Shown here one piece after another: positions 10,010-21,574 of a stretch of 64,000 nt of DNA. Every line of letters starts with the position of its first letter. Position 1 is the first letter of the stretch. A program made the translations under genes and the position numbers. Source of the stretch: Nannochloropsis salina CCMP1776 (lineage: Eukaryota > Sar > Eustigmatophyceae > Eustigmatales > Monodopsidaceae); the NCBI GenBank assembly GCA_004565275.1, contig SDOX01000002.1, positions 566,884 through 630,883 of the forward strand, written 5' to 3'. Below the pieces are notes generated by a model, which ran no database searches, had not been told where the DNA came from, and saw nothing but the letters and a program-made list of their open reading frames with translations.

Positions 10010-10887
10010 ATGAGTACTGAGCGCACCTGTAAGTGGCAGAAAGTGGAGTACAACATTTTTGTGCTTTGTTTTTTTAAGAAATGGAAAGTATCATGTTTAC
10101 TATTTAATGGATTGATGGATGTCCTTACAAGTTTATATTGCCCTACGGCGCTATAAGTCATAATTTTCACTCGGTGTGAAGGTGTCTCGCTACTTACGAG
10201 ATGTGCAGACCGTTGTCTTACGTGGCGTCACACGTCCCTAAATGATTTCAGATATAATGATCAAGCCTGATGGTGTCCAACGCGGTCTTGTTGGGGAAAT
10301 TATTGGACGTTTCGAGCGCAAAGGGTTCAAACTCGTTGCCCTGAAGTCAATGAACGCCTCAAAGGACCTCCTGAACGAGCACTACCAGGATCTCGCGGAT
10401 AAACCTTTTTTCGGTGGCCTCGTGGCGTACATGAGCTCTGGCCCTGTTATTGCTATGGTGTGGGAGGGTTTAAATGCCGTTAAGGAGGGACGCAAGGTAA
10501 TGATGCCTTCGATTTCCTGAATCTGTCTCTTCCAAACTCGAGTCACTTCTTGAAAACCAAGCTTTAGGGTACAAATGCGCTAAGCTTTCATTTCACCTCT
10601 TCTTCTCGTAGATGTTAGGTGCCACCAAGCCGGCTGATAGTGCACCTGGCACGATTCGTGGGGACTTCGCCTTAGATGTAAGTTCGTATTAAATAACAGA
10701 TTCAAACTTTAACAAAAAGTAACCTCTCCATAAACGTGCAACATGCGGATCGAAAACACAGGTCGGTCGCAACATTTGCCATGGATCAGATTCCGTGGAA
10801 TCAGCTCAGCGTGAGATCAGCCTTTGGTTTGGAGAAGGTTTGACAGAGTGGAACGCCAACAATTATGCGTGGGTGTATGAGAAGTGA
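10010..10887 (+). CDS. Nucleoside diphosphate kinase (four exons)
   Basis: Exons are 10010-10028, 10252-10496, 10612-10677 and 10762-10887, all with GT-AG borders. They sum to 456 nt, 151 residues plus stop. The N-terminus MSTERT joins [15 protein letters not shown] across intron 1. The active-site block is [12 protein letters not shown], in which His117 is the phospho-accepting histidine. The C-terminus is WVYEK. This is the normal cytosolic group I NDK length. The enzyme exchanges gamma-phosphate between nucleoside tri- and diphosphates. No targeting peptide is visible. Confidence 0.97.
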
Positions 10888-11119
10888 GAGCTTCTATAAA
10901 TTTCTAAGGGATTCATGATTCTGGGCGGATCGACGCCAAGGGGACAAAACAAGAGGTGCTTTTTTGAGGGACTTGTTGGCAATCTTTTTAAACAAGGATG
11001 AAGAAATTGTCAGTGAACGCAATGCAGTGATGGGCACCCAGCTGTACATCATCTGGCATAAGGTGTCTCGTACTTTTCTTCATCGTGTTCTTAAAAGTAT
11101 CTTCCGATTTCATGTCTGA

Positions 11120-12562
11120 TTAAGCTAGTGCGCTGGTCGGCAAGTCCAACTCGTTCTGCAGTGCTTGCTCCAGAGTCTGCCGTCTGCGGATAAGGTAGAG
11201 GGCGCCGTCTGGGGCGAGCATGACCTCTGGAGCTTCTGGAAAAGAATTGTAGTTCTTGGTGCTCATCCCTGCGCAATATGCGCCTGAGCCTTCCACCACC
11301 ATCAAGTCTCCGATTTCTGCGGAGGTTAGCTCCCGCTCCGATACTGTGTCGGCCTCGCCAGGTGCAGGAGTGAGAAGGTCGCCCGACTCACAGCAGTGAC
11401 CTACCACCACGTAGGATGCTGCTCGGTCGGCACGAGTGCGGTCCTTGGGGATGACGACTAAGGGATGCTGCGCCCCGTACAAGGAAGGGCGTAAGACCTC
11501 AGTCATGCCAGCGTCCAATTTTAAAAAAGTGTGGGCGCTGGTGCTTGTCTTGTCTTGAACCCGACAGACAAGGGCCCCGGCGTTCGCAACCAAGAATGTC
11601 CCAGGCTCAATCTCCAGGTGCAGCTTTCGCCCTGTCTCCAGGGCGAAGTCCTCGAACTTTTCTTTCACTGGTGCACCAATCTTAGCCAGGTCGGTGGACT
11701 GTTCTTGCCGCATCCGGCCTACCTTGTATCCCCCGCCCAGGTTAAGAGTCTCCACCTGCGGGAACTCTCGGACTAAGTCCAGCGACAAGGCGGCCACGTT
11801 TTGCCACACTGCAGGATCTGAGCCCGACCCAATGTGCGTGTGGACGCGCACAACCTGGAGCTTGTGCTCGGCCACGACTCGCTTGACCTCTGGCAGCAGC
11901 TCGTGCCAAATGCCAAAGGCGGAAGAAGGGCCCCCTACGTTTGTCTTGCCGGTCCCGCCCGAACCCACCCCAGGGTTGAACCGCAGTCCAATTTTCCCAC
12001 CAGGACACCTCTCTCCAAATCGCTGAAGCTGGGAGATGGAGCAAGCATTGATATGGACCCCTAGGTCAACGAAGCTGTCAAAGTCGGACGGCAATTCCTG
12101 CGAAGACAAGCTGATGTGCGAGGCGGGCACACCAGCACGCATTGCCCGCTGTATTTCATACCCTGAAGAAGCGTCTATATGCAGGCCCAAGTTATTAAAA
12201 AGCTTAAGAATAGCTGCATTAGGGCTTGCTTTCATTGCGTATCGAACTGTCAAGCCGAAGGCATTGGGGAAGGAGAGAGCACTTCTCGCACTCGCTTTGA
12301 GGGTTGCCATATCGTAGATATAGGTCGGAGTGCCATACTGATTGGCCAAGTTTTCAACTGTGTCAGGGTTTAAAAAGCGTAAAGTCTCTCGTTCGAGAGA
12401 CGTTGATCCGCTGGTGCCGTCTGCAGCCGAGACGATCAGCTGCCGTCTACCTCTCATCCCGGTGGTGAGTCCGTTAGAGAAGGACGGTACTTGTCGGTAT
12501 TGAGGGCCCAAAAACGCCGCCGCTACGTACAAAGAACTGACGCAGCCTAGAACAGCCTTCAT
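11120..12562 (-). CDS. lysA: Diaminopimelate decarboxylase, plastid-targeted
   Basis: I take the ATG at 12562 as start (480 residues); codons upstream in frame lack an ATG nearby. The enzyme is PLP-dependent and makes L-lysine from meso-diaminopimelate. The PLP lysine lies in RYAMKASPN (about residue 111). Other family blocks are [18 protein letters not shown] (phosphate binding), [22 protein letters not shown] (substrate Cys) and [13 protein letters not shown]. The N-terminus [20 protein letters not shown] is a signal peptide ending in an AAAF|LG cleavage motif, followed by a basic, Ser-rich stretch. That is the heterokont bipartite plastid presequence. It converges on NDPK with 232 bp between stop codons. 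Confidence 0.97.
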   Translation of the reverse strand: MKAVLGCVSSLYVAAAFLGPQYRQVPSFSNGLTTGMRGRRQLIVSAADGTSGSTSLERETLRFLNPDTVENLANQYGTPTYIYDMATLKASARSALSFPNAFGLTVRYAMKASPNAAILKLFNNLGLHIDASSGYEIQRAMRAGVPASHISLSSQELPSDFDSFVDLGVHINACSISQLQRFGERCPGGKIGLRFNPGVGSGGTGKTNVGGPSSAFGIWHELLPEVKRVVAEHKLQVVRVHTHIGSGSDPAVWQNVAALSLDLVREFPQVETLNLGGGYKVGRMRQEQSTDLAKIGAPVKEKFEDFALETGRKLHLEIEPGTFLVANAGALVCRVQDKTSTSAHTFLKLDAGMTEVLRPSLYGAQHPLVVIPKDRTRADRAASYVVVGHCCESGDLLTPAPGEADTVSERELTSAEIGDLMVVEGSGAYCAGMSTKNYNSFPEAPEVMLAPDGALYLIRRRQTLEQALQNELDLPTSALA

Positions 12563-13154
12563 GACATGTACTGTGAGGCTCAAAGGGCAAGTGGTGAGAC
12601 AAGGACACGGGTGAGCTGTTTCCTGTGTTGGAGCGAGGGGAGGTAGGAAGGGTCAGGAAGCTACGAGAAGAGATTGAGATGAAAGAAAGAGTTGCGACAG
12701 CAACGTGCTGTGTACGTCGCCGACAGGTCACCTCCATCGACAGTAAAATGATCCGCGCATACCTTCGCGTATTTTTGATATGCGGAGTCTTTCCTGTCCC
12801 GTAAACCCAGCAGGCTGCGCTCCTAACACTTGACAGCCCCCTCCGTTCCGATCCGCTTGGACAGAGCATCAGATAAATTGAGGCGAGGACAGGGAGGAGA
12901 AAATTGGGAGAAAAATGTTGAGAACAGCATTTGTGGGGCTTGAAGTAAAGGCTCCAAGGTTAGCTGGCCCAGCTGTAAGGGTGAGAGGTAAAGTGGGATT
13001 GAGGACAAGGAAAAAAAACAAAGGGAAGGCGAGGAGGGAGGAAAAATTGAAATGGCGTAATCATGATTTGAGAAAAAAATTTGGAAGACCCTCGTCAAAT
13101 TATACAACAAACAGTCGCATTTCAATCAATCCACGCCAAAAAATGTGTATTTTT
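12563..13154. other. Spacer between two minus-strand genes
   Basis: It holds the promoter side of lysA and the 3' flank of the isochorismatase-family gene. It is purine-rich on the plus strand around 12880-13080. No gene is supported. Confidence 0.5.
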
Positions 13155-14398
13155 CTACTCCTTCCCTACCACCTGAGCTCCACTTTCTCTCATAAATGCC
13201 ACAAATCTTTCAGCGTCGTCCTCAAAGCCCTGGACAGGGGAACTCATGCCTAGGAGTAGTCCTAAGTCTCCTATTCTCTCACAAGGCCATGCTAACATGA
13301 GATCCCTCACAGAGAAATTGACGCAATGGGAAAGCGCCTGTCCACAAATCAATACTCGGGGCTCTGCTACCAGCTGTTTCACAAGATCGTCATTCATTTC
13401 GGTCTCGAGAGAGCCCGGTACCGGGATTTCTGCTTGAAAGACGCTGTACATCTCTGTGAGAGCGTTAATGCCTTTCCAATGGTAGTGTATGGGTTTACGC
13501 GTCTTGGCTGTCCAAGCATGAATGCCTGATTGTCGAAGAGTGTTCGATGCATAAGAGCCAGAGGACGATATAAGTAACAGAGACTCTGCCCCACATTTCG
13601 ACCAAGTCCTCATTTGACATATGTACGCGTAGATCCATGCCTCCCCATAATGCATTATATTTCACACACATTCTTAATTTCCCCGATACATATCTCGCTG
13701 AAATGATATAGGGGTTGAAAGATTTGTGTGAACTCACCTTCAAGCACTGGATCCACTATACAATGACCTCGAGTGCTAATGACGCAATGCTCAGGCCAGA
13801 TAGTGTGCTGAAACTTGCCTGTGGTATCAAGTTGCTTTATGTAGTTTTCAACGTAGTGCTTTAAATTCTCATCGGCTGCTGACCACTTTCCACACAACAC
13901 ATCTTCTTTTGATATGACAGTGTAAGGTGGAGGCGTTTCCTTTTGAGGGCCTTTCCAAAACAAGGGATGGCTGATGTGAACCAGCTATTGTGTATAGGAA
14001 CATAAGCAGGTAAGTTGCATCTTGAAAAGCGAAAATGAAAACCCTCTCAAGCCTCAGATTCAGGTTTCAACTTGCTTTTTACCTGATGAGAGTCCAACGT
14101 TACGTAAATATTGGTGATCTGGTCAATATTTGTCTCAATAAAGCTTTTGATACGCTGGGCATCTTCGTCTGCTCCGGCAATCGCTAAGGAGCCGCCCTCA
14201 TGAAAATCAACCTAATACAGAAAAGTGCAAAGTTAGCTCGCCGATGGCAGCGTGGATGACTGTAAATCTTGATCTTACCTGGGGATCAATTATTAGTAAT
14301 GCAAATGGAGCAGTTGCTTTGCCATTTTGTATAATACTTTGCGAAGGTTTGGCGTCGTTAATTCGCGATGGTGTTGGCTCATGATGGACAGCGGACAT
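13155..14398 (-). CDS. Nicotinamidase/isochorismatase-fold cysteine hydrolase (four exons)
   Basis: Exons 14398-14279, 14211-14083, 13984-13738 and 13525-13155 total 867 nt (288 residues). All introns (67, 98 and 212 bp) are GT-AG. The catalytic triad of the family is visible: Asp38 in LLIIDPQVDFHEGGS (spanning junction 1), Lys183 in HWKGINALTEMY and Cys233 in GQALSHCVNFSVRDL. LDSHQ plus HPLFW supply the usual metal-site region. Members hydrolyse nicotinamide to nicotinic acid in NAD salvage or cleave related amides or esters. The length and inserts suggest the long eukaryotic nicotinamidase-like subgroup. Substrate is inferred, not shown. Confidence 0.9.
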
Positions 14399-14974
14399 CA
14401 AATATGTGAGCTTTCACTTGGGTGTAGTATAGATCACGTCTCAAAAAAGGTGAACTGAAAGGAAGTAAACCTGTGTTATTTGTAATTAAAAGATAAGAAG
14501 CACTCTATGAGGCTAAGAAGACTCTTCCTCCAGGGGGCCCTTGAGTGCACACTGGTTGGGGGTGCTTCAGACACCAGGAATCGCACTTATTTTTGGCCTT
14601 CTTTAGTTTCACTTATTTTTGGCCTTCTTCAGTTTCACTTATTTTTGGTCTTCTTTAGTTTTACAATGAAGCATTGCAGGAAAGTGATCTTAATAAAATA
14701 TGGTTTACTGTAAGCTGCGTTCGGAACATGGAATGCGAAGTGTTGGCGTCGAACGATGAGGGAGGGAGCCTGCTGTTAGCTCAATGCTTGCGTACGCGTC
14801 CGACAGAGTCTGCCGCTTCAACTCTTCTTCATGGATTCTTCCTACACTCTAGGGCTTCATTTTACTTCTCTCGTGCGTCACTTATTGTACTGTCTTATCT
14901 GTACAGCTTTAAAGTACTTAATCCTGACGTGGAATTGATTGTCAACGTTCGCCCGCCTTCATCAGTCGAAGCGG
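14399..14974. other. Divergent intergenic region with tandem repeat
   Basis: It lies between the start codons of the cysteine hydrolase (-) and the M20 peptidase (+) and contains the 26-bp triplicate described separately. No additional gene is supported, although the peptidase frame stays open a little upstream of 14975. Confidence 0.5.
14584..14661. repeat. Three tandem copies of a 26-bp unit
   Basis: Units at 14584-14609, 14610-14635 and 14636-14661 start CACTTATTTTTGGCCTTCTT. They differ by one base in copy 2 (T to C) and one in copy 3 (C to T). The repeat is T-rich on the plus strand and sits about 310-390 bp upstream of the peptidase start. Confidence 0.95.
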
Positions 14975-16538
14975 ATGGGTTTGCTCCACCCGGCCCTGCG
15001 AGAACTACTTGGTGAGGCACCGGAAATTGGGGAAGACTTGGAGGAGTTGACAGTCTCACTACTGCAATCTCTTATACGGAACGCATGTGTAAACTGCGGC
15101 GATGGAACTTGTGAGGAAGTGACAAATATACGAACCCTCGCGGCTTTTTTTGACAAGTACGGCATAAAATACCACGTATACCACCCGCCCCATCGCCCGA
15201 ATCGTCCAAGTCTCATAGCTGAGTATCATGGTGGCACGGGAATTGGCCCTCGCGTGATGCTAGGTCCGGGACATGTTGATGTTGTCCCTGTGAATGAAAA
15301 AGCTTGGGATGTTCCGCCCTTTGAAGCAAGATTGGTGGGAGGGGAGGTTTGGGGAAGGGGATCGTTGGACATGCTGAACACCGTGGCAGCGCAGGCCGTC
15401 GCATTTGCCTGCTTGGCAACTTCCCGGCTTCCTATGCGCGGAACGCTCATTTTCTGTGCTGTTTCGGACGAGGAAGCTGGAGGCGCAGACGGAGCAGGTT
15501 TCTTGATGAATGGTAGGATTGGAGGAAGAGAAATATCTTTGCAAAGAAATTTCCATAAGGTTTGCTGCAAGTGGACTAATCAAGATTTCTCACGTAAATG
15601 TTTTTCTTGCCATGGTCACTGACCCGACAGAACCAAAGCTGCGAGATATCTTTCGAGCAGACTACTGTATGACGGAGTTCGGAGGGGCAACCCTCCCAGA
15701 TAGATACAATCGCCCCTCAAGGACATATTATCACGTCAGCGGGGAAAAGGGATCGGCAACAATTAACGTAGTCTGCAAAGGAAGGCCCGGTCATGGCTCT
15801 TTGCCTAAAAGTTGCGATAATGCCTTGGTGAAGGCCGCGGAGGTGGTGAGGTGCTTAGCCAACTACTGGTCCCCCACCATTATTACGCCCGAATGGCGCA
15901 ATATCATGGCGGCTTCTGATGCTCCTTGGATCGTTCGTACCTGTCTCACGAGTACTTGGCTTGCTCCCGCAATTATTCGGCTCTTGCTTCTTTTAGGCCA
16001 CCCGCTTGGTTCCGCTGCGCACGCCTCGACCCGATTAACTCTGAGCCCGAACCACCTCACGGGTACACACAAGAGCAACGTTGTGCCCGGGACCGCTGTG
16101 GTGGAAGTCGACGGTCGGCTCATGCCTGGACAAGACAAGGCTTACCTGATTCGAGAGCTAGAACGTGCACTAGGCCGCCGCCGGATGGCATCTGGTGACT
16201 ATGAAATTCGAATTCGTCATTTTTTCCCTGCCACAACAAGTCCAGTGGATACTCCCTTGTGGAAAGCCATGGAGAAAGCGGGAAGAGTGCTAGTTGATGG
16301 CACTATGTTCGTGAATGGACTGTTGACGGGGGCCACGGATTCACGATTTTTCCGGCACCATTGTGGGGCGATTGCCTATGGGACGTCTCTCTTTCAGCCC
16401 GAACTCACGCTAGACAAGCTCATGAAGTCGATTCATGGAGACAACGAAAGGATATCTGTGGCATCTCTTGGCATCTCGGTGCAGTATTTCGTGCTTACCA
16501 TCCTATACATGCTAGGGGCCGCAGAAGAGGCGTCGTGA
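14975..16538 (+). CDS. M20-family zinc metallopeptidase / aminoacylase-like (two exons)
   Basis: Exon 1 is 14975-15512 and exon 2 is 15631-16538; the 118-bp intron (GTAGGA...GACAG) restores Glu at the junction. The product has 481 residues. Metal and catalytic motifs of peptidase family M20 are in order: GHVDVVP (His about 100), WGRGSLDML (bridging Asp about 132), VSDEEAGGADG (catalytic and metal Glu about 166-167), the dimerisation-domain region with KGRPGHGSLP, and the late TGATDSRFFR segment. The family includes carboxypeptidases, ArgE and aminoacylase-1. Substrate cannot be told from sequence. The start is the first ATG; an in-frame extension of 12 non-ATG codons exists upstream and an upstream exon is possible. 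No clear targeting peptide. Confidence 0.9.
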
Positions 16539-18070
16539 CTATAGAGAAAGTGGACCGTTTGTAGAAATTGCAGGTTTGTAAAAGCGTGACTTTTAGGATA
16601 ATCAAAGCGGGAAAAGATGGCAGTCTGGTTGAGAAATTGTGTATAAGCTTAAATTGACATATGTTTGGCATAAGTTCGGCATGAATGCGGCTGCAGGACG
16701 CGTTAAGGCCTTCAAACGAGGCAAAGAACCCGGATTCAGCTCTTTGTGTTCTGGCAGCGTGATGTGCCGGGTCAAAACGTTATTTCGTTGGTAGGCTTTT
16801 CAAGTATCTGTTAAGGAGCTCATGGTGCCTTTTATGAACGCGAATGTTGAGCATTAAATCGTATACCTCGCGGCATGAAAAGATAGATGAAGTTATCTGA
16901 TCACGTGATGCTGGAATTATACATTTTATGATAAAGGGATGTGAGTGCTTTTTGGACATCACGTTGACCTCCACGCTGACTTTACGGCCGGCGAGTGGCA
17001 GCGGCAAAGTATGGACCAATTTCTGGTTGATGCTGATGCTTCAAGTCCTGCGGCCCGCAATCCTCGATCCCATCCTCGATCTTCGCTCGGATGCCTTATC
17101 CCCCAAATCATGTCGCCAGAGGCCCAGCCGAGACGAAGCTGCAACCGCGCTACCAGTTTTGTGATTGCGCAGGTACTCATGGGATTATGCCTGAAGTAGG
17201 AGAAGCATTTCGGCGCAGCGACATCGGCTCACGAGGCCTCATTACATCATCACAATCGGTACTCAGTACAAGTCTCAGCGAAATAAGCATTTGTGTCACA
17301 CGCAAGGGGGCAACATGCAGGAACGGATGTAATGTGCATAAATTTCATCTCATTTTCAAATTTGTATTATCTTGTTAACATCGTTTTAAGCATCGATAAG
17401 AATGTTTAATCAATACTCAGCGGACGTTCCCTAGGTAGGGTTGGCGCTGCGAGAGCAAGCATTGAAGGGGAACCAAGATGACGTTTAATTCTACACGATG
17501 GCTGATCACGCCTGCAATGAGGCTTCGCACGAGCTCGGAGGAGTGCTGTAGTCTCGCTTACGACACGGTTCTCAATTTGGTTACTTTTGGGTAAAATTGG
17601 CGACGTCGTCCTGCAGACAGCCCTGCCCTTTCCCCTTCTGTGAGTATGCTACACACTCTTCGCTGCCTTTACGATGTCTTCTTTTTATGCCAAGCTTTAT
17701 CCCGGTATTTCATTACCTTTCCGCTACGCCAGGTGACTAATGTCATCGCACCGGCTCCAGAAAATGTAAATGCTTTGATTCGACTTCGGAGAGTGACGAA
17801 TGATCTTGCGACCGAAATCGCCATCCATTGCTCTGTGCAAGCATCACTTTTTTTTTGGAAATTTGGCAGTGAATGTCCTCTTCTCACGAGTTACACTTTA
17901 AACATCACGCTGACTGCATCTGAATATACAGGCCCCTCTCCAGCACCACTAATTTTCAAGTTTTAGGTTTCATGTTATCCATCAAAATAGGAACACATTT
18001 CGAAGAATGCAAGCCTCGTCCTTAATGTTTAAAATAGAGACGCCTTCAGCGAAAAATACTTTAGTTCTTG
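16539..18070. other. 1.5-kb convergent spacer without supported genes
   Basis: Short overlapping frames occur on both strands (for example near 16945-17199 and 17640-17966), but none has recognisable domains or clear splice partners. The sequence is AT-rich near 17340-17400. I see no RNA gene. Confidence 0.5.
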
Positions 18071-20923
18071 CTAAAATGGGTATGGACATACGCGCTTCAC
18101 ATGTTGGCAGAGTCCACGTGGGTTCATCACGACATCACGCAAGCAGTCAGCCATCTCCCAACGCCAGTAACCCTGCTCCGCACAAGCTGACATGCAGGAT
18201 TCAAAATCCGATCCACCCAGGCCGACAAGAGCTGTTGTGTTAACGTTTTGAGATTGAAGACCACATGTCTGATGGACCCGGTCCCATGCAACGCAAACTG
18301 CCTGGCAAAGTGGTAAGTACTGGGCGCTGAGCTTTACTGTCAGCTTGAGACACTCGGAAGGATCCTTGCGACAGTCTACTTTTTCACCGAACCCGAACAA
18401 CCAGTCACCATCCTCCAGAATCCGATGCCTTTCGACTCCGTAGTATGACAAGTCTTCCAATGGATCGAGCACAAGGTTAATACTCTCGGTATGCCCTGGC
18501 TGTAGATTACGAGTTTTCTTGAATGCCTTAAGCATCTTGACCTCTGGAGTCACCCGCCGAACCACGTCCGAGCCAAAGAGGAGTACAGTGTGCTTGCCCG
18601 GCCTTCTGCCCGTGTTACGCACTCTTAGAGAGATATTGACAGGCGTGTGCTCGTCAGTAACGGGACCTGAAGCAATTCGAACATCCTCGTAAGAGAAGGT
18701 GGTGTAAGACAAGCCCACGCCAAACTCCCACTCCACGTCATAGTCCCGCTGCCGTAGCTTGTGATAGTAGAGCAGGCTGGGGCCGTTTTGATGCTTGGGA
18801 TAGGTAAAGGGAATCCGACCGGACGGAGTCACTCGACCAAACATGATTTCAGCCACTCCCAAACCACCCTCCGGCCCCGGCAGGTAGGCATGAAGCACTG
18901 CTGTGGAAAGCGCGGGGATACTGCCCAACAACCGTGGTCGGCCTTCAAATATCACAGTCACGATAGGCGCTGTGCTTGATCGAGCGAGGAGCATTACCAA
19001 CTCCTCCTGTCCACGAGACAGCACTAAGTCCTGAATATTGGCGGCGGCCTCGGCATAGGCAGCCTCTCCGATTCCCACTATTATCAGATCAGCCTGGGCA
19101 GCTCGATCTGCCAATACATCCTTATCTGTGATAAAGCGTCCATCAATATCTACTCCTGGCAAGAAGTCGACTACTGAGTCCGTAACATTCCTGAGTCCAT
19201 CGAAAAGCGTGCTGCCGTAATTTATCTCCTCGTCTCCCAAGGGCCCATGCCAATGGATTGTCCAACCCCCGCACTGGAATGCTAGTGAATGCGCTGTAGG
19301 GCCTGTCACTAAGATATTGTATTGCCGCTTTGGATCTAGAGGCAGCACATCGTGCTCGTTCTTCAGCAGCGTTACCGACTCACGAATGACGTCCAAGGCA
19401 ACCTCCTTGTCAGCCGCTGAGCCCAGGTGCGCGTCCAGAGGGCTCTCGTCCTGGACCAAGCCATAAGGATGGTCGAGTAAACCCAAGTCTTCCTTGGTCT
19501 GTAGAATGCGAGCTACGCTTTCGTCAAGTCGTGAAATTGAGACTTCTCCGGCTTCCACCAGCTTTATGAGGTCTTTGGCAAAATCAACGTCCCAAGCAGT
19601 CATGCTCATATCGATGCTCGTGTCCTCCATGGCGATGCGCACCGCCTCTCTGCTATTGCTTGCCACCGCATGTTCTCCGTGGAGCGCATTGATCTCGCCA
19701 TAGTCCGTCACTAGAAGGCCCTTGAAGTCCAATTCGTAGCGTAGAAGATTCTTCAAATATTCTCGAGAGGAAGCCATGGGCACGCCCGAGATTTCTTGGT
19801 AGCTCTCCATAGCCGTGCGAATGCCAGCTTTGACAGCGGCGCGATATGGTGGTAGGTAATAGTTTTCAACATCACGGACATCTAAAAGGACAGGCGCTTG
19901 ATCATGGCCTGTTGTGGTTGCGCTGTAGGCTATAAAGTGCTTCATGCAAGCGGCCGTCGTCAGGTTGTCATGCATAAAGCTCTGTATACCGGAAATTATC
20001 TCGGCACCCATGGAGCTCACCAGATGAGGGTCCTCGGAGAACGTCTCATACATACGTGGCCACCTGCTGTTGACGCCAAGGTCAAGTATAGGCGCGAAAA
20101 TCCACTGAACGCCAGCAGCCATGGTATCTTGCGCCGTGATTCGCCCCACCTCGCGAGCATAGGTGGGTTTGAACGTTGCTGCCAGCCCATGTTGATGGGG
20201 GAAAATGGTTGCACCCTTGATATAGTTCGCCCCGTGTACAGAGTCAAGTCCATGTATCAACGGGAGCACACCTTCTTCTTCAGCAACGCGCTGGATGGTA
20301 CGCATTGCTTGCCGCCATTCCCTTGCAGTCCAAATGCCGGGATTGTCCCCCGCGAGTGGGGAGTTCAAAAAGCTTCCGATGCGATAGTCACGAATTAATT
20401 TGCGGACTTTCGTTTCGTCTACTGTCTTTTGGCTCCAATCCATAGCAACGGCCAAATCCAGTTCTGTCTGCGCTTACGGAAAATAGCGAAAGTGGAGATA
20501 TTAACGAATAGCGAACTTGAACCGCAAATTCCCATTTCAGGCAAAAGAGATTTACTAAAAGATATCAAGCAAGGATTCAGGTCGAGAGCTTCGTAAAATG
20601 TCTTCAAGCTCAAGTGCAAGAGGGAAAATGTGACGAGAGCGTTAGATAGAAACGAGGAAGTATAGTGTTGAAGCGCACACGACTACAAGTTGATTCACGG
20701 AGGATTTCGAAATCCAAAAATGGCAGTCATCACGAGCGCTTTTGAGACATCTTTTCAAATGAGGAAGGATTATGAGACGCACCATTTGGCCTGCTTTGTC
20801 CTTCAAACTTAAACTCTTCACAAGCTTCTCGACCCGCTCGCTGCTCAAGCAGCACACAGCGGCGGGAAGTACTCCAACTGCTAACACAGCCCAGGCTGCT
20901 ATCAAAGTGCCAGGTCCACGCAT
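18071..20923 (-). CDS. Secreted glycoside hydrolase family 3 beta-glucosidase with Cys-rich tail (two exons)
   Basis: Exon 1 (20923-20783) encodes a signal peptide (MRGPGTLIAAWAVLAVGVLP) and the first family block up to KAGQM. A 315-bp intron (GTGCGT...CGCAG) follows, then exon 2 (20467-18071); the junction reads GQMTELDLAVAMDW. The total is 845 residues. GH3 blocks are LIHGLDSVHGANY, FAPILDLGVNSRWPR, MKHFIAYSATTTGHD and FKGLLVTDYGEI, with the nucleophile Asp about 302. The second alpha/beta domain, PA14-free linker and C-terminal fibronectin-III-like domain (VELSYTTFSYEDV-type region) follow. It likely hydrolyses beta-glucans or glucosides outside the cell or in the vacuole. The last 90 or so residues add eight cysteines in a tail not normally part of GH3. 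Confidence 0.95.
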
Positions 20924-21574
20924 CGTGATATTCGTACGGACTATTGATCCACTTGTAGAATGTGCTTGGATCTCCGTGTCGTGGTATTGTGTTGATGCTG
21001 GGAAACAGAACCTAACGATGACCTCAATCTGCCCACGCACGATCTTCACAAGACCCCTTTTCAAGTCCGCTCTGTCCTTTAAAGTATGCTTGGAGAGCTG
21101 TAGAATAGGATACAGAATCAGTGTGAGATGTTTTTTGAAGAGCGCGTCCACGGTAAGTGGAAGTTGGCATGGCACAAATTCAGGTCGTGGGCGGCATGGT
21201 ATGCCCATGCCGGGTGTTGCAGTTGCTTCAAGGGGTTGACCCCAGCCGGGCGAGAGCGCTAATCAATGCATCCTCTTGAGTGGTAAATGAAACAACCAGG
21301 ATAAACAACAGCAAATCTGTATTTTTAAAATACAAGTCCTTCCGTCCCTTTCCCTGGCTTCTTCCACCCGAACTACCTACTTCTTTGCATTGCTCTAGAA
21401 ATCGCGGCACTATTCCCCTCCCATCCGGCTCGTCGGACGAGTCCTCGGGCTCACGGCGCCCACGCCGGCCATGTGCCTTCCTGGACCGGCTCCCACGCGA
21501 ACTCACCCCCAGCTCATCTGTCGTGATCTCCCCTGTACACAAATTTTCTTAAACTTTGCCGCAGAGCCACCGGG
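20924..21574. other. Divergent intergenic region GH3 / Sec10
   Basis: It contains the promoter regions of both genes. A minus-strand frame at 21228-21542 begins without an ATG and shows only an Arg/Gly/Ser-rich start and a hydrophobic segment. I do not support it as a gene. Confidence 0.5.

Noticed and set aside
16945-17199. Overlapping frames on both strands in the 1.5-kb spacer
   Set aside because: No domain, no splice partners and no preference for either strand.
21228-21542. Minus-strand frame of about 104 codons between GH3 and Sec10
   Set aside because: No ATG start, low-complexity beginning and no recognisable domain.
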